A stretch of 64,000 nt of DNA from Nakamurella deserti (GCF_003260015.1 NZ_QCXS01000004.1:368383-432382); one strand, 5' to 3'. Counted from the first letter of the stretch, positions 42,291 to 51,521 are shown. Program-made: numbers and translations. The notes: generated by a model from the sequence alone, not told the origin.

Positions 42291-42441
42291 CAGCTCCCGC
42301 CACCTCGCGACAGCTCCGGCCACCTCGCGACGGCTCCGTCCGACCGCAGCCGTCGCGGAGCCGGCGGAACTGTCGCGAAGACAGCGCCACGGTCGCGCGG
42401 GACAGTGGAACGGTCGCTGAGACAGCGCCACGGTCGCGGAG
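42291..42441. repeat. Cluster of degenerate 20-21 bp repeats between convergent genes
   Basis: CAGCTCCSGCCACCTCGCGA is present twice in tandem (42291-42310 and 42311-42330). GACAGYGSMACGGTCGCNSRG-type units occur three times in tandem (42380-42400, 42401-42420, 42421-42441). A perfect CGGCTCCG/CGGAGCCG pair (42331-42338 and 42356-42363) lies between the two sets. The block fills most of the gap between the GntR and UspA genes and may also terminate transcription. Confidence 0.7.
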
Positions 42442-42471
42442 TCGTCACCCCGCGGCCGTTGCATCGAGCCG

Positions 42472-42978
42472 TCAGTGCGGTGGCGGCGGGGGCGGCCGGT
42501 GTCCGGGCGGCGGGGGTGCCGGGATCGAGCTCAGCGCCGGGGCGGCCTCGGGCCACACCAGCAGCACCGGGCACGGCGCGTGGTCGACGACGAAGCGGGT
42601 CGCCGGGCCCAGCGAGTGCGGGCCGAGCCGCGCCCGGTCGCCGTCGCGGGTGACCAGCAGCAGATCGGCGTCGGCCGCCGCGGCGGTGACCTCCCGCTCG
42701 ACCCGGCCGCGGCGGGTCAGCTCGGCGCAGTCGCGGCCCAGCCGGGCGCGGGCGGCGTCGAGCAGCGCCCGCTCGGCCTCGGCGTCGACCTCGGCGACGG
42801 CCGGCGCGGGCCGGTGCCGGCGGCCGAGCAGCCCCGCCATCCCGCCGGCGATCACGTCCGACACCTCGGTCGACGTGACGTGCAGCAGGGTGAACGCCGC
42901 GTCCGGACCACCGAGTCGCAGTGCCGTGTCCACGGCCGTCTCCCACAGCCCCTCACGGAGCCAGATCACCACCCGCAT
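42472..42978 (-). CDS. Universal stress protein family protein with proline-rich tail
   Basis: This 168-aa protein starts MRVVIWLREGLWETAVDTAL, followed by FTLLHVTSTEVSDVI and a helical middle. The last core strand is DADLLLVTRDGDRARLGPHSLGPATRFVVDHAPCPVLLVWP by position about 105-147. The layout follows UspA, but the usual ATP-binding G-2x-G-9x-G(S/T) motif is only partly kept (GPHSLGPATRFV). The last 20 residues are a Pro-rich tail (PPPPGHRPPPPPPH). The ATG at 42976-42978 has GGAGG 6 nt upstream. It starts 2 nt after the stop codon of the upstream permease gene, so it is translationally coupled to it. Confidence 0.8.
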   Translation of the reverse strand: MRVVIWLREGLWETAVDTALRLGGPDAAFTLLHVTSTEVSDVIAGGMAGLLGRRHRPAPAVAEVDAEAERALLDAARARLGRDCAELTRRGRVEREVTAAAADADLLLVTRDGDRARLGPHSLGPATRFVVDHAPCPVLLVWPEAAPALSSIPAPPPPGHRPPPPPPH

Positions 42979-42980
42979 CG

Positions 42981-44249
42981 TCATCCTCCGACCAGCTGCC
43001 ACGACGCCCACAGCCCGGCCACGGACGCCACGATCCCGAGCGGCACCGTCAGGGCGCCGAGCTTGAGGAAGTCACCGATCGCCGGCTCGGCGTCCCGTTC
43101 GCGCAGCAGCCGACGCCAGAGCAACGTCGCCAGCGAACCCACGTAGGTCAGGTTCGGGCCGAGGTTAACGCCGATGAGGACGGCCAGCACGCCGACGCTG
43201 CCGCTGCCGGCCACCACCGACGGCAGCAGCACGAGCGTGGCCGGGATGTTGTTGACCAGGTTGGACAGCACCGCGGCGATCGCGGCGATGAGCAGCAGGG
43301 TCGGGAAGGAGGTGCCGCCGGGCACGATCGCGGCGATCCCGTCACGCAGACCGTTCACCTGGAGGGCGGTCACCACGATGCCCAGTCCGAGGACGAACGC
43401 GACGAACGGCAGGTTGAGCGCCTCGACGAGCTGCCGGGCCGACGCCGCCCGCCGGACCAGCGCCCAAATCCCCAGCACCACCGCGCCGCCGGCGGCCGCC
43501 CACACCGGCTCGACGACGAGGAAGCCGACCAGGGTGAGCGCCAGCACGACGAGCGCCACCGTCGGTGTGCGCACCGGCTCGGCGGCCGCCGGGGTCGACC
43601 GGCCGGCCAGGTCGGCGCGGAAGAACCGCCGGAACACCACGTACTCGACGACGATCGCGATGACCCAGGGCAGCGCCATCGCCGCGGCGAACGCGGTGAA
43701 CGACAGCCCGCTGGCCCGCAGCGCGAGCAGGTTGGTCAGGTTGGAGACCGGGAGCAGCAGCGACGCGGAGTTGGCCAGGTGGGTGCAGGCGTAGACGTGT
43801 GGGCGGGCCGGGAGCTGCTGCCGTGCGGCCGTGGTGAACACGACCGGGGTCAGCAGCACCACGGTCGCGTCCAGCGACAACACCGCGGTGGTGATCGAGG
43901 CCAGCCCGAACACCAGGACGAGCAGCCGTTGCGGGTTCCCGCGACCGGCCTTCGCGCACCACGCGCCCGCCCAGGCGAACACCCCCTCGGCCTCGCACAG
44001 GTAGCCCAACAGCAACACCGCGGCGAGGAAGCCCACGGTCGGGCCGAGCGAGCGGACCTCCGCACCGGCCTCGGACCAGCTGATCGCGCCGAGCCCGATG
44101 ACCAGCAGCGCCGCGGGCACCGCGGCCGTCGCCTCGGGCAGGCCCTTCGGTCGCAGGACGGCGAATCCGAGTACGGCGAGCAGGACGACCACGAGTACGG
44201 CGAGCAGCACCGGATCAGGGTGCCACCCCAGGGCGCCGTCACCGACCAC
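42981..44249 (-). CDS. SLC13/ArsB family permease
   Basis: This 422-aa integral membrane protein has 11-12 hydrophobic helices. Motifs such as LSLDATVVLLTPVVFTTA (about residues 125-142), LANSASLLLPVSNLTNLLALR (about 157-177) and LSNLVNNIPATLVLLPSV are typical of ArsB/NhaD-type transporters in the ion-transporter superfamily. ArsB exports arsenite; related members move other anions or Na+/H+. No ars regulator or reductase is nearby, so the substrate is not known. The GTG at 44247-44249 is chosen because the longer frame would overlap the divergent SDR region with non-membrane, basic sequence. It is coupled to the UspA gene, which may regulate it. Confidence 0.83.
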   Translation of the reverse strand: MVGDGALGWHPDPVLLAVLVVVLLAVLGFAVLRPKGLPEATAAVPAALLVIGLGAISWSEAGAEVRSLGPTVGFLAAVLLLGYLCEAEGVFAWAGAWCAKAGRGNPQRLLVLVFGLASITTAVLSLDATVVLLTPVVFTTAARQQLPARPHVYACTHLANSASLLLPVSNLTNLLALRASGLSFTAFAAAMALPWVIAIVVEYVVFRRFFRADLAGRSTPAAAEPVRTPTVALVVLALTLVGFLVVEPVWAAAGGAVVLGIWALVRRAASARQLVEALNLPFVAFVLGLGIVVTALQVNGLRDGIAAIVPGGTSFPTLLLIAAIAAVLSNLVNNIPATLVLLPSVVAGSGSVGVLAVLIGVNLGPNLTYVGSLATLLWRRLLRERDAEPAIGDFLKLGALTVPLGIVASVAGLWASWQLVGG

Positions 44250-44442
44250 GCGCGACGGCGACCCGCGGGACCGCCGGGGCAGGTGCGCTGCGGTGCGGCG
44301 GCCGGGCGGCGCACGCTCCCGGGGCTGTTCACACACGGCCGACGCCGTCCACGGTGCGCAGCGATCCGCCGCGCCCCCGCAGCCCTCTACCGTGGTCGCG
44401 GGGGACGTCCGTCCCGCACCCACTCTCGGAAGCAGGCCCCGA

Positions 44443-45270
44443 ATGCCCACCACCTGGTTGATCACCGGCTGCTCCACCGGGCTCGGTCGCGCCCTCGCCG
44501 AGGCCGTACTCGCCCGCGGCCATCAGGTCGTCGTGACCGCACGTGACGTCAGCACGGTCGAGGACCTCGCCCGCTCCCATCCGGACACCGCGCTGGCGGT
44601 CGCGCTGGACGTCACCGACGACGCGCAGGTGGCCGCCGCGGTCGCGGCCGCCGAGGCCCGCTTCGGCGGGGTCGACGTCCTGGTCAACAACGCCGGTTAC
44701 GGCTACCGGTCGGCGGTCGAGGAGGGCGAGGACACGGATGTGCGCCGGTTGTTCGAGACCCATGTCTTCGGCAGTGTCCGCACCGTGAAGGCGGTGCTGC
44801 CGGGGATGCGGGCGCGCCGGTCGGGCACCGTGGTGAACCTCTCGTCGATCGGCGCGCGCGTCTGCCCCGAGGGCTCCGGTTACTACGCCGCGGTCAAGGC
44901 AGCGGTGGAAGCGCTGACCCTGTCGCTGCGCAAGGAGGTGGCTCCGCTCGGCATCACGGCGATGGTGGTGGAGCCCGGCGGGTTCCGCACCGACTTCGCG
45001 GGCCGCTCGCTCACCCAGTCGAAGCACCCCATCGACGACTACGCCGACACCGCCGGCCGGCGCCGCAAGGAGCACGACACCGTCCACGGCACCCAGCAGG
45101 GCGATCCGGCGAAGGCGGCCGCCGCCCTCATCCAGGCGGTCGAATCCGATGCGCCGCCGTACCTCCTGCTCCTGGGCAGCGACGCCTCGGACAGCTTCCG
45201 GACCGCCCTGGACGCGCTGCGCACCGAGGCCGACCAGTGGGAGTCGCTCAGCCGCAGCACCGACTTCTGA
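44443..45270 (+). CDS. SDR family oxidoreductase
   Basis: This 275-aa protein has TWLITGCSTGLGRALAEAVL (cofactor glycine motif, about residues 4-23). It also has VLVNNAGYGYRSAVEE (about 83-98), the catalytic Ser in VVNLSSIGARV and Tyr-x3-Lys in GYYAAVKAAVEAL (about 147-159). It belongs to the classical SDRs often labelled retinol or short-chain dehydrogenase-like. The substrate is unknown. The ATG at 44443 has a GGAAGCAGG stretch upstream. It is divergent from the SLC13/ArsB permease (193 bp apart). Confidence 0.93.
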   Translation: MPTTWLITGCSTGLGRALAEAVLARGHQVVVTARDVSTVEDLARSHPDTALAVALDVTDDAQVAAAVAAAEARFGGVDVLVNNAGYGYRSAVEEGEDTDVRRLFETHVFGSVRTVKAVLPGMRARRSGTVVNLSSIGARVCPEGSGYYAAVKAAVEALTLSLRKEVAPLGITAMVVEPGGFRTDFAGRSLTQSKHPIDDYADTAGRRRKEHDTVHGTQQGDPAKAAAALIQAVESDAPPYLLLLGSDASDSFRTALDALRTEADQWESLSRSTDF

Positions 45271-45323
45271 CGGTGGGGCCCGGCCGCCGACACGGACGGC
45301 CGGGCCGGCGCGGTCGAGGCGAT

Positions 45324-45569
45324 GCCGGCAGTGCGGTCGGTGCTGCCAATGCTGCGAGTGCCGGCAGTGCGGTCGGTGCTGCCAGAGCCGGCAGTGCGGT
45401 CGGCGCTGCGAGTGCCGGCAGTGCGATCGGTGCTGCGAGTGCCGGCAGTGCGATCGGTGCTGCCAATGCTGTCACTGCCGGCAGCGCGGTCGGTGTTGCC
45501 GGCGCTGCGAGTGCCGGCAGTGCGATCGGTGCTGCCAGTGCCGGCAGTGCTGTGAGCGCGGTCCGTGCT
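45324..45569. repeat. Tandem repeat of 27/36-bp units between convergent genes
   Basis: Eight units begin GCCGGCAGYGC. Unit starts are 45324, 45360, 45387, 45414, 45441, 45477, 45513 and 45540, with lengths 36, 27, 27, 27, 36, 36, 27 and 30. Nearly all contain GCAGTGC-GGTCG-GTGCTGC, whose ends pair as a short hairpin with wobbles. All length changes are multiples of three, and one frame reads AGSAVGAAS-type repeats, yet no start codon or ribosome site precedes it. It occupies almost the whole 326-bp gap between the SDR and the epimerase stop codons. Confidence 0.9.
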
Positions 45570-45596
45570 GCCGGTGCGGTCGGTGCGGCCGTCCCG

Positions 45597-46046
45597 TCAG
45601 GGCCGGCGGGCCGGCTCCACCAGTTCGAGCAGCACGCCCCCGGCGTCGCGGGGGTGCACGAAGTTGATCCGGGAGCCGGCGGTGCCCCGCCGCGGGGTCT
45701 CGTACAGCAACCGGGAGCCCCGGGCCCGGAGCCGGGCGCAGGCCTCGTCGACGTCGGGCACCCGCAACGCCAGCTGCTGCAGACCGGGACCGCGCCTGTC
45801 GATGAACGTGGCGATGGTCGACGCCGGGGTGAGCGGCGCGAGCAGCTGGATCTGGGCGCCGCCGTCGCCGCCGAAGGCGATCATCGCCTCGTCGACGCCC
45901 TGCTCGGCGTTCTGCTCGCGATGGGCGAGAGTGCCGCCCAGCACGTCGGTGTGGAAGGCGATCGCGGCGTCGAGGTCCGGGACGGCGATGCCGACGTGGT
46001 CGATGACGGTGCCGGTCAGGCCAAGCGCGTCGGCGAGGCCGGTCAC
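45597..46046 (-). CDS. mce: Methylmalonyl-CoA epimerase
   Basis: This 149-aa VOC-fold protein interconverts (S)- and (R)-methylmalonyl-CoA, feeding the B12-dependent mutase. It has [18 protein letters not shown] (about residues 15-32), a middle IQLLAPL strand with the Gln ligand, [17 protein letters not shown] (about 87-103) and the ending [21 protein letters not shown]. The usual His of the GPGLHH motif is Gln here; I recall the same in other actinobacterial epimerases. Its start overlaps the stop of the carboxylase alpha gene (ATGA). It is the last gene of the carboxylase operon. Confidence 0.93.
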   Translation of the reverse strand: MTGLADALGLTGTVIDHVGIAVPDLDAAIAFHTDVLGGTLAHREQNAEQGVDEAMIAFGGDGGAQIQLLAPLTPASTIATFIDRRGPGLQQLALRVPDVDEACARLRARGSRLLYETPRRGTAGSRINFVHPRDAGGVLLELVEPARRP

Positions 46047-47800
46047 GGTTGGTCGATCTCGCAGATCACGGTGCCCGCGGTGACGACGGCGCCGTCGACC
46101 GAGGCGAGCCCGCGGATGACCCCGCTGCGGTGCGCGTTGACCGGTTGCTCCATCTTCATCGCCTCCAGGACCAGGACGAGGTCGCCCGCTTCCACCGTGT
46201 CGCCGTCGGAGACGGCGACCTTCACGATCGTGCCCTGCATCGGGGCGATCAGCGCGCTGTCCGTCGCCGCGGGTCCGGACCGGGCACCGCCGGCCCGCCG
46301 CTTGCCCGGGGTGCGCCCACCGGCCGGGGCGGCGGTGCCCACCGACAACGATCCCGGGAGCGTCACGGTGAGGCGGCGGCCGTCGACCTCCACCACCAGG
46401 CTCTGCCGCGGAGCGGTCTCGGTCGGATCGACCGGGGCGGCGACGAACGCCGGGATCCGGTTGTCGAACTCCTCCTCGATCCAGCGGGTGTAGACCCGGA
46501 ACGGCTCATCGGTGAACGCCTCGTCGCGCACCACGGCCCGGTGGAACGGCAGCGCGGTGGCCATCCCGTCGACGACGTACTCGTCCAGCGCGCGGCGGGC
46601 CCGGGCCAGCGCCTCGCCACGCGTCGGGCCCCAGACGATCAGCTTGGCCAGCAGCGAGTCGAAGGCTCCCCCGACGACGGTGCCACCCTCGACGCCGGCG
46701 TCGACCCGCACGCCGGGTCCGGCCGGTTCGCGGTAGGTGGTGACGGTGCCCGGAGCGGGCAGGAAGTTGCGGCCCGGGTCCTCGCCGTTGATCCGGAACT
46801 CGAACGCGTGGCCGCGCGGCGCGGGATCCTCGGTCAACCGCAGAGTCTCGCCCTCGGCGATGCGGAACTGCTCACGCACCAGGTCGATCCCGGCGGTCTC
46901 CTCGCTGACCGGGTGCTCGACCTGGAGGCGGGTGTTGACCTCCAGGAAGCTGATCACGCCGTCGTTGCCGACGAGGTACTCGACGGTGCCGGCACCGGAA
47001 TAGCCCGCCTCCCGGCAGATCGCCTTGGCGCTGGCGTGGATGGTCGCCCGCTGCTCATCGGTCAGGAACGGCGCCGGGGCCTCCTCGACGAGCTTCTGGT
47101 TGCGGCGCTGCAGCGAGCAGTCGCGGGTGCCGACGACGATGACGTTGCCGTGGGTGTCGGCGAGGACCTGCGCCTCGACGTGCCGGGAACGGTCCAGGTA
47201 GCGCTCCACGAAACACTCACCACGGCCGAACGCCGACACCGCCTCCCGGACCGCGCTCGCGTACAGCTCGGGGATCTCCTCGATCGTGCGGGCGATCTTG
47301 AGGCCCCGCCCGCCGCCGCCGAACGCGGCCTTGATGGCCACCGGAAGCCCGTGCTCGCGGGCGAACGCGACGACCTCGTCGGGTCCGGCGACCGGGTCGG
47401 TGGTGCCGGCGACCAGCGGCGCACCGGCCCGCAACGCGATGTGCCGGGCGACGACCTTGTCGCCCAGGTCGCGGATGGCCTGCGGCGACGGACCGATCCA
47501 GGTCAGCCCGGCGTCGGACACGGCCTGCGCGAACTCCGCGTTCTCGGACAGGAAGCCGTAGCCCGGGTGCACCGCGTCGGCGCCCGAGGTCGCCGCGACC
47601 GCCAGCAGTTTCGGGATGTCGAGGTAGGAGTCGGCGGGGGTGCTGCCGCCCAGCGCGTAGGCCTCGTCGGCCATCCGGACGTGCGGGAGGTCCCGGTCGG
47701 GCTCGGCGTAGACGGCCACCGAGGTGTACCCGGCGTCCCGGCACGCCCGGACGACCCGGACGGCGATCTCGCCGCGGTTGGCGATCAGGATCTTCTGCAT
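46043..47800 (-). CDS. accA: Acyl-CoA (propionyl-CoA) carboxylase alpha subunit: biotin carboxylase and BCCP
   Basis: This 585-aa protein has an N-terminal biotin carboxylase (about residues 1-445: [28 protein letters not shown], the ATP-grasp loop [30 protein letters not shown]). A linker is followed by a C-terminal biotinyl domain (about 510-585) with the biotin-Lys motif EAMKMEQPV. It carboxylates biotin with bicarbonate and ATP and passes CO2 to the beta subunit. With epsilon and beta genes upstream and epimerase downstream, the substrate is most likely propionyl-CoA, though actinobacterial alpha subunits can serve several beta subunits. GAAGGA lies 6 nt before the ATG. Confidence 0.94.
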   Translation of the reverse strand: MQKILIANRGEIAVRVVRACRDAGYTSVAVYAEPDRDLPHVRMADEAYALGGSTPADSYLDIPKLLAVAATSGADAVHPGYGFLSENAEFAQAVSDAGLTWIGPSPQAIRDLGDKVVARHIALRAGAPLVAGTTDPVAGPDEVVAFAREHGLPVAIKAAFGGGGRGLKIARTIEEIPELYASAVREAVSAFGRGECFVERYLDRSRHVEAQVLADTHGNVIVVGTRDCSLQRRNQKLVEEAPAPFLTDEQRATIHASAKAICREAGYSGAGTVEYLVGNDGVISFLEVNTRLQVEHPVSEETAGIDLVREQFRIAEGETLRLTEDPAPRGHAFEFRINGEDPGRNFLPAPGTVTTYREPAGPGVRVDAGVEGGTVVGGAFDSLLAKLIVWGPTRGEALARARRALDEYVVDGMATALPFHRAVVRDEAFTDEPFRVYTRWIEEEFDNRIPAFVAAPVDPTETAPRQSLVVEVDGRRLTVTLPGSLSVGTAAPAGGRTPGKRRAGGARSGPAATDSALIAPMQGTIVKVAVSDGDTVEAGDLVLVLEAMKMEQPVNAHRSGVIRGLASVDGAVVTAGTVICEIDQP

Positions 47801-47840
47801 GCGCGTCCTTCGGGAGGCGGGGTGGGTTCACAGGGCACGG

Positions 47841-48068
47841 TCACGGGAACGTCCGGTCGGAGTGCCGCCAGGACGGGTGCAGCCCGGTGCGCGACCGGGC
47901 CGAATCGACCCACGCCGACCGTGCGGTCCGACGGGGCGTGGACGGTGCCGGTGCGGCCGTCAGCGCCGCGAGAACGGCGACCACGGCGGCGGTCTCGACG
48001 GCCGTCGGGGCCGGGTGGATGGACAGCACCGGCACGCCGTCGACACCGGTCGCGGGAACGGCGGTCAC
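47841..48068 (-). CDS. accE: Acyl-CoA carboxylase epsilon subunit
   Basis: This 75-aa protein follows the actinobacterial AccE pattern. It has a variable N-terminus, a [19 protein letters not shown] helix (about residues 20-38, matching PT-x-EE-x-AAL-x-AVL), then a basic linker and the ending [18 protein letters not shown]. AccE proteins stabilise the alpha-beta complex of actinobacterial acyl-CoA carboxylases. Its GTG start overlaps the beta subunit stop as GTGA, so translation is coupled. It lies 40 bp before the alpha gene. Confidence 0.88.
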   Translation of the reverse strand: MTAVPATGVDGVPVLSIHPAPTAVETAAVVAVLAALTAAPAPSTPRRTARSAWVDSARSRTGLHPSWRHSDRTFP

Positions 48069-49651
48069 AGCGGCATGTTCCCGTGCTTCCTGGGCGGCGT
48101 GATCTGCCGCTTGGTGCGCAGCAGCCGCAGCGAGCGGATGAGATGGGTCCGGGTCCGCGACGGTGCGACCACCGCGTCGACGTACCCGCGGTCGGCCGCG
48201 ATGTAGGGGTTGACCAGGGTGTCCTCGTAGGCGGTGACCAGTTCCGAACGCAGCGCCGCCGGGTCGTCGGCCGCGGCGAGTTCCCGGCGGTAGAGGATGT
48301 TGGCCGCGCCCTGCGCTCCCATCACGGCGATCTGCGCGGTCGGCCAGGCCAGGTTGACGTCGGCCCCCAGGTGCTTGGACCCCATCACGTCGTAGGCGCC
48401 GCCGAAGGCCTTCCGGGTGACGATGGTGACCTTCGGAACGGTCGCCTCGGCGTAGGCGTAGATGAGCTTGGCGCCGCGGCGGATGATGCCGGCGTGCTCC
48501 TGTCCGACCCCGGGCAGGAAGCCGGGTACGTCGACCAGCGTGATGATCGGGATGTCGAAGGCGTCGCAGGTGCGCACGAAGCGGGCCGCCTTCTCCGAGG
48601 CGTCGATGTCCAGGCAGCCGGCCAGGTGCAGCGGCTGGTTGGCCACCACGCCCACCGGCCGGCCCTCGACCCGCCCGAAACCGACCACGATGTTGGGCGC
48701 GAACAGCGCCTGCACCTCCAGGAAGTCGCCGTCGTCCACGAGATGGGTGATGACGGTGTGGATGTCGTACGGCTGGTTCGGCGAATCCGGGATGAGCGTG
48801 TCGAGTTCCCGGTCGGTGTCGGTGATGTCGAGGTCGACGTCGGTGTCCACGACCGGCGCCGGATCCAGGTTGTTGCTCGGCAGGAAGGCCAGCAGCTCGC
48901 GGACGTAGCCGATCGCGTCGTCCTCGTCGGCCGCCAGGTAGTGCGCGTTCCCGCTGGTGGTGTTGTGCACCCGGGCGCCCCCGAGCTCCTCGAGGGTCAC
49001 CTCCTCGCCGGTGACGCTGCGGACCACGTCCGGGCCGGTGATGAACATCTGCGACGTCTTGTCGACCATCACGATGAAGTCGGTCAGGGCCGGCGAGTAG
49101 ACGTGACCGCCGGCCGCGGCCCCCATCACCACCGAGATCTGCGGGATGACGCCGGAAGCCTGCACGTTGCGGTAGAAGATGTCGGCGTACAACGCCAGCG
49201 ACGCGACGCCCTCCTGGATGCGGGCGCCGCCGCCCTCCACGAGCCCGATCACCGGGCATCCGGTCCGCATCGCGAGATCCATGATCTTGACGATCTTCTC
49301 GCCGTAGACCTCGCCGAGACTGCCGCCGAACACCGTGACGTCCTGGCTGAACACGCACACCTGACGGTCGTCCACGGTGCCGTAGCCGGTCACCACACCG
49401 TCACCGGGCGGACGGTTGGCGTCCATCCCGAACGTCGTCGAGCGGTGCCGGGCGAGCTCGTCGGTCTCCACGAACGACCCCGGATCCAGCAGCAGCTCGA
49501 TCCGCTCCCGGGCGGTCTTCTTGCCCTTGGCGTGCTGCCGCTCGACGGCTCGGGCCGATCCGGCGTGCACCGCCTCGTCGTGGCGGCGCTCCAGCTCGGC
49601 GAGCTTGCCCATGGTGGTGTGGACGTCCGGCACTGGCGGTGTTGCCCGCAT
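48065..49651 (-). CDS. pccB: Acyl-CoA (propionyl-CoA) carboxylase beta subunit (carboxyltransferase)
   Basis: This 528-aa protein has the full carboxyltransferase layout. The N-terminal half has [53 protein letters not shown] and [15 protein letters not shown]. The C-terminal half has [41 protein letters not shown] and [20 protein letters not shown]. It moves CO2 from biotin to propionyl-CoA, making (S)-methylmalonyl-CoA. The ATG at 49649-49651 has GAGG 5 nt upstream; the longer open frame runs through the promoter and is not used. It heads the operon beta-epsilon-alpha-epimerase. Confidence 0.94.
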   Translation of the reverse strand: MRATPPVPDVHTTMGKLAELERRHDEAVHAGSARAVERQHAKGKKTARERIELLLDPGSFVETDELARHRSTTFGMDANRPPGDGVVTGYGTVDDRQVCVFSQDVTVFGGSLGEVYGEKIVKIMDLAMRTGCPVIGLVEGGGARIQEGVASLALYADIFYRNVQASGVIPQISVVMGAAAGGHVYSPALTDFIVMVDKTSQMFITGPDVVRSVTGEEVTLEELGGARVHNTTSGNAHYLAADEDDAIGYVRELLAFLPSNNLDPAPVVDTDVDLDITDTDRELDTLIPDSPNQPYDIHTVITHLVDDGDFLEVQALFAPNIVVGFGRVEGRPVGVVANQPLHLAGCLDIDASEKAARFVRTCDAFDIPIITLVDVPGFLPGVGQEHAGIIRRGAKLIYAYAEATVPKVTIVTRKAFGGAYDVMGSKHLGADVNLAWPTAQIAVMGAQGAANILYRRELAAADDPAALRSELVTAYEDTLVNPYIAADRGYVDAVVAPSRTRTHLIRSLRLLRTKRQITPPRKHGNMPL

Positions 49652-49673
49652 CGGGACCTCGCTTCGTCGAAAA

Positions 49674-49701
49674 TGAGTACCTCGGGGACGTCCGCCGTCA
49701 C
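49674..49701 (-). promoter_or_regulatory. Probable promoter of the carboxylase operon with a half operator
   Basis: On the minus strand GTGACG (49696-49701) and TACTCA (49674-49679) are 16 bp apart, and the start codon lies 22 nt after the -10. GGTACTCA (49674-49681) equals one half of the TetR-type palindrome at 49728-49744. Confidence 0.5.
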
Positions 49702-49727
49702 GACGGGCAACACCGAGTGTCGATCGA

Positions 49728-49744
49728 ACGGTACTGAGTACCGT
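49728..49744. promoter_or_regulatory. Perfect 17-bp palindrome, TetR-type operator
   Basis: ACGGTACTGAGTACCGT is a perfect palindrome around a central G. It lies between the divergent carboxylase operon and the TetR gene. A near copy of its 13-bp core is found before mutAB (51657-51669). Confidence 0.75.
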
Positions 49745-49784
49745 CGAACGCGTCAAGCAGTCCCCGTCGAGCGAGGAGCCCCCC

Positions 49785-50486
49785 GTCACCACCACAGAGC
49801 CGTCCCACCGACCGTCGGTCAGGGACCGACTGGCCGATGCCGCGTTCGCGCTGTTCGACGAGCGCGGCTACGAACAGACGACGGTGGAGGACATCGCCGA
49901 ACGCGCCGAGGTCAGTCGGACCACGTTCTTCCGGACCTACCGGTCCAAGGAGGACGTGATCTTCCCGGTGCACGACCGGCTGCTCGCGGCCATCCGGCAG
50001 CGACTCGACACGTCCAGCACCACCACGGCGATCGTCGCCGTCACCGAAGCGGTCCGACTGGTCCTGCTGCACTACGTCGAGGAGGGCGACCGCGCCCGCA
50101 AGCGCTACGCGCTGACCAGCCGGGTCGCCGCCCTGCGGGACCGGGAGATCGCGAGCGTGGCGCCCTACCAACGGCTCTTCCGCGAGTTCATCGCGGACTG
50201 GATGGGGTCGGTCCCCGACGCCGCACTGCGGGCCGAGCTGATGGCGTCGTCGGTGGTGGCCGCGCACAACCACGTCCTGCGGCGATGGCTGCGGGGCGAC
50301 ACCAGCTCCCCCATCGAGGAGGTCGACGCGGCCCTGGCCCAGGTGGTCGCGCTGTTCTCGACGCCGGCCGGGGAACCGCACCGCGGCGAGGGGACCACGG
50401 TCGTGGTGTTCCGGACGGGCGAGTCGCTGGACAGCGTCCTGCCGGCGCTGCGCCGGGCGGTGGAGGCCGGCGGCACCGCGTCCTGA
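49785..50486 (+). CDS. TetR family transcriptional regulator (no standard start codon)
   Basis: The protein (233 aa from GTC) has a full TetR DNA-binding domain by position about 15-60. Its core is [20 protein letters not shown], then [20 protein letters not shown] and [10 protein letters not shown] helical ligand-binding domain follows. No ATG, GTG or TTG lies in frame early enough; the first is the GTG at 49884, which would remove half of the HTH. A strong GAGGAG (49773-49778) is followed after 6 nt by GTC (49785), giving [16 protein letters not shown] rare start, a base error or a mutation are all possible. It is divergent from the carboxylase operon and likely represses it and mutAB. Confidence 0.78.
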   Translation, partial: VTTTEPSHRPSVRDRLADAAFALFDERGYEQTTVEDIAERAEVSRTTFFRTYRSKEDVIFPVHDRLLAAIRQRLDTSSTTTAIVAVTEAVRLVLLHYVEEGDRARKRYALTSRVAALRDREIASVAPYQRLFREFIADWMGSVPDAALRAELMASSVVAAHNHVLRRWLRGDTSSPIEEVDAALAQVVALFSTPAGEPHRGEGTTVVVFRTGESLDSVLPALRRAVEAGGTAS

Positions 50487-50495
50487 CCGGACGGC

Positions 50496-51521
50496 TCAGC
50501 CCCGTCCGGGGCGGGTGTCGGCGGAGGGCCCTGCCGGGCGCCCGTCGAAGGCGGCGAGGAGCAGGTCGGCTGCCTCACCGGCCCCCAGCCGGCCCTCGAG
50601 GACCTCGGTCCGGACGGAGTCCTGGAGTCGGCTGACCGCCGTGGACCGCCGCAGTCGGTCGGTGAGTTCGTCGGTGACCAGGGTGTGCACGAACGACCAC
50701 TGCTGGGCTGCGCGTCGGCGGCGGAGCTCGTCGGGTCCGTGGAACGCACGGTGGTCCTGTACGGCCTGCCACACCCCGTCGACCCCGGCGCCGGTGAGGG
50801 CCGAGCAGGTGGTGACCACGGGCCGCCAGGCGCCTTCGGGCTGTCCGACGACGTGCAGGGCCTGCCGCAGATCCCGCGCGGCGGAGCGGGCTTCGACGAG
50901 GTGATCGCCGTCGGCCTTGTTGACCGCGACGATGTCGGCGACCTCGAGCACGCCCTTCTTGATGCCCTGCAGCTGGTCACCGGACCGGGCCAGGGCCAGC
51001 AGCAGGAAGGTGTCGACCATGGAGGCGACGGCGAACTCGGACTGCCCGATCCCGACGGTCTCGACGATGATCACGTCGAACCCGGCGGCCTCGACGAGCG
51101 TCATCGTCCGGGCGGTGGTGCGCGCGACGCCGCCGAGTGTCCCGGCGGTGGGTGAGGGCCGGACGAACGCCCGCGGGTCGACGGCCAGTGACGGCATCCG
51201 GGTCTTGTCGCCCAGGACGCTGCCGCCGGTGCGCACGCTCGACGGGTCGATGGCCAGCACCCCGACCCGGTGGCCGCGGTCGATCAGGTGCCGGCCGAGC
51301 GTCTCGATGAAGCTGGACTTGCCGACCCCGGGGATCCCCGACACGCCGATGCGGCAGGTGTCGACGGCCTCAGAACGGAGCGCCGCCAGCAGGTCCCGCG
51401 CGCGGAGCCGGTCGTCGGCGCGGCGCGACTCGACGAGGGTGATCGCCCGGGCGAGGGAGGACCGCGATCCTGCCCGCACGGCGTCGGCCAGCTCGTCCAC
51501 GGTGGGGCCGGGGCGGCTCAC
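50496..51521 (-). CDS. meaB: Methylmalonyl-CoA mutase-associated GTPase MeaB
   Basis: This 341-aa G3E-family GTPase has the P-loop GVSGIPGVGKSSFIE (about residues 55-69), LAIDPSSVRTGGSVLGDKTRM (by position about 85-105) and IIVETVGIGQSEFAVASMVD (about 151-170). The VNKADGDH base-recognition motif and a C-terminal dimerisation region follow. MeaB/ArgK proteins load and protect the B12 cofactor of methylmalonyl-CoA mutase. The GTG at 51519-51521 is used; the longer frame upstream is low in conserved features. It is convergent with the TetR gene and divergent from mutAB, which it serves. Confidence 0.94.
   Translation of the reverse strand: MSRPGPTVDELADAVRAGSRSSLARAITLVESRRADDRLRARDLLAALRSEAVDTCRIGVSGIPGVGKSSFIETLGRHLIDRGHRVGVLAIDPSSVRTGGSVLGDKTRMPSLAVDPRAFVRPSPTAGTLGGVARTTARTMTLVEAAGFDVIIVETVGIGQSEFAVASMVDTFLLLALARSGDQLQGIKKGVLEVADIVAVNKADGDHLVEARSAARDLRQALHVVGQPEGAWRPVVTTCSALTGAGVDGVWQAVQDHRAFHGPDELRRRRAAQQWSFVHTLVTDELTDRLRRSTAVSRLQDSVRTEVLEGRLGAGEAADLLLAAFDGRPAGPSADTRPGRG

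Noticed and set aside
45324..45569. CRISPR array
   Set aside because: The units are contiguous near-identical copies with no unique spacers and there are no cas genes.
45149..45667. A Cys-rich protein (CRQCGRCC repeats) in another frame of the 45.3-45.6 kb repeat
   Set aside because: The frame comes from the repeat unit read in a different phase. It overlaps the SDR gene and has no ribosome site.
46049..50635. Open frame of 1528 codons on the plus strand across the carboxylase operon
   Set aside because: The protein is Arg/Gly/Asp-rich without any known domain, while three well-conserved genes lie on the opposite strand.
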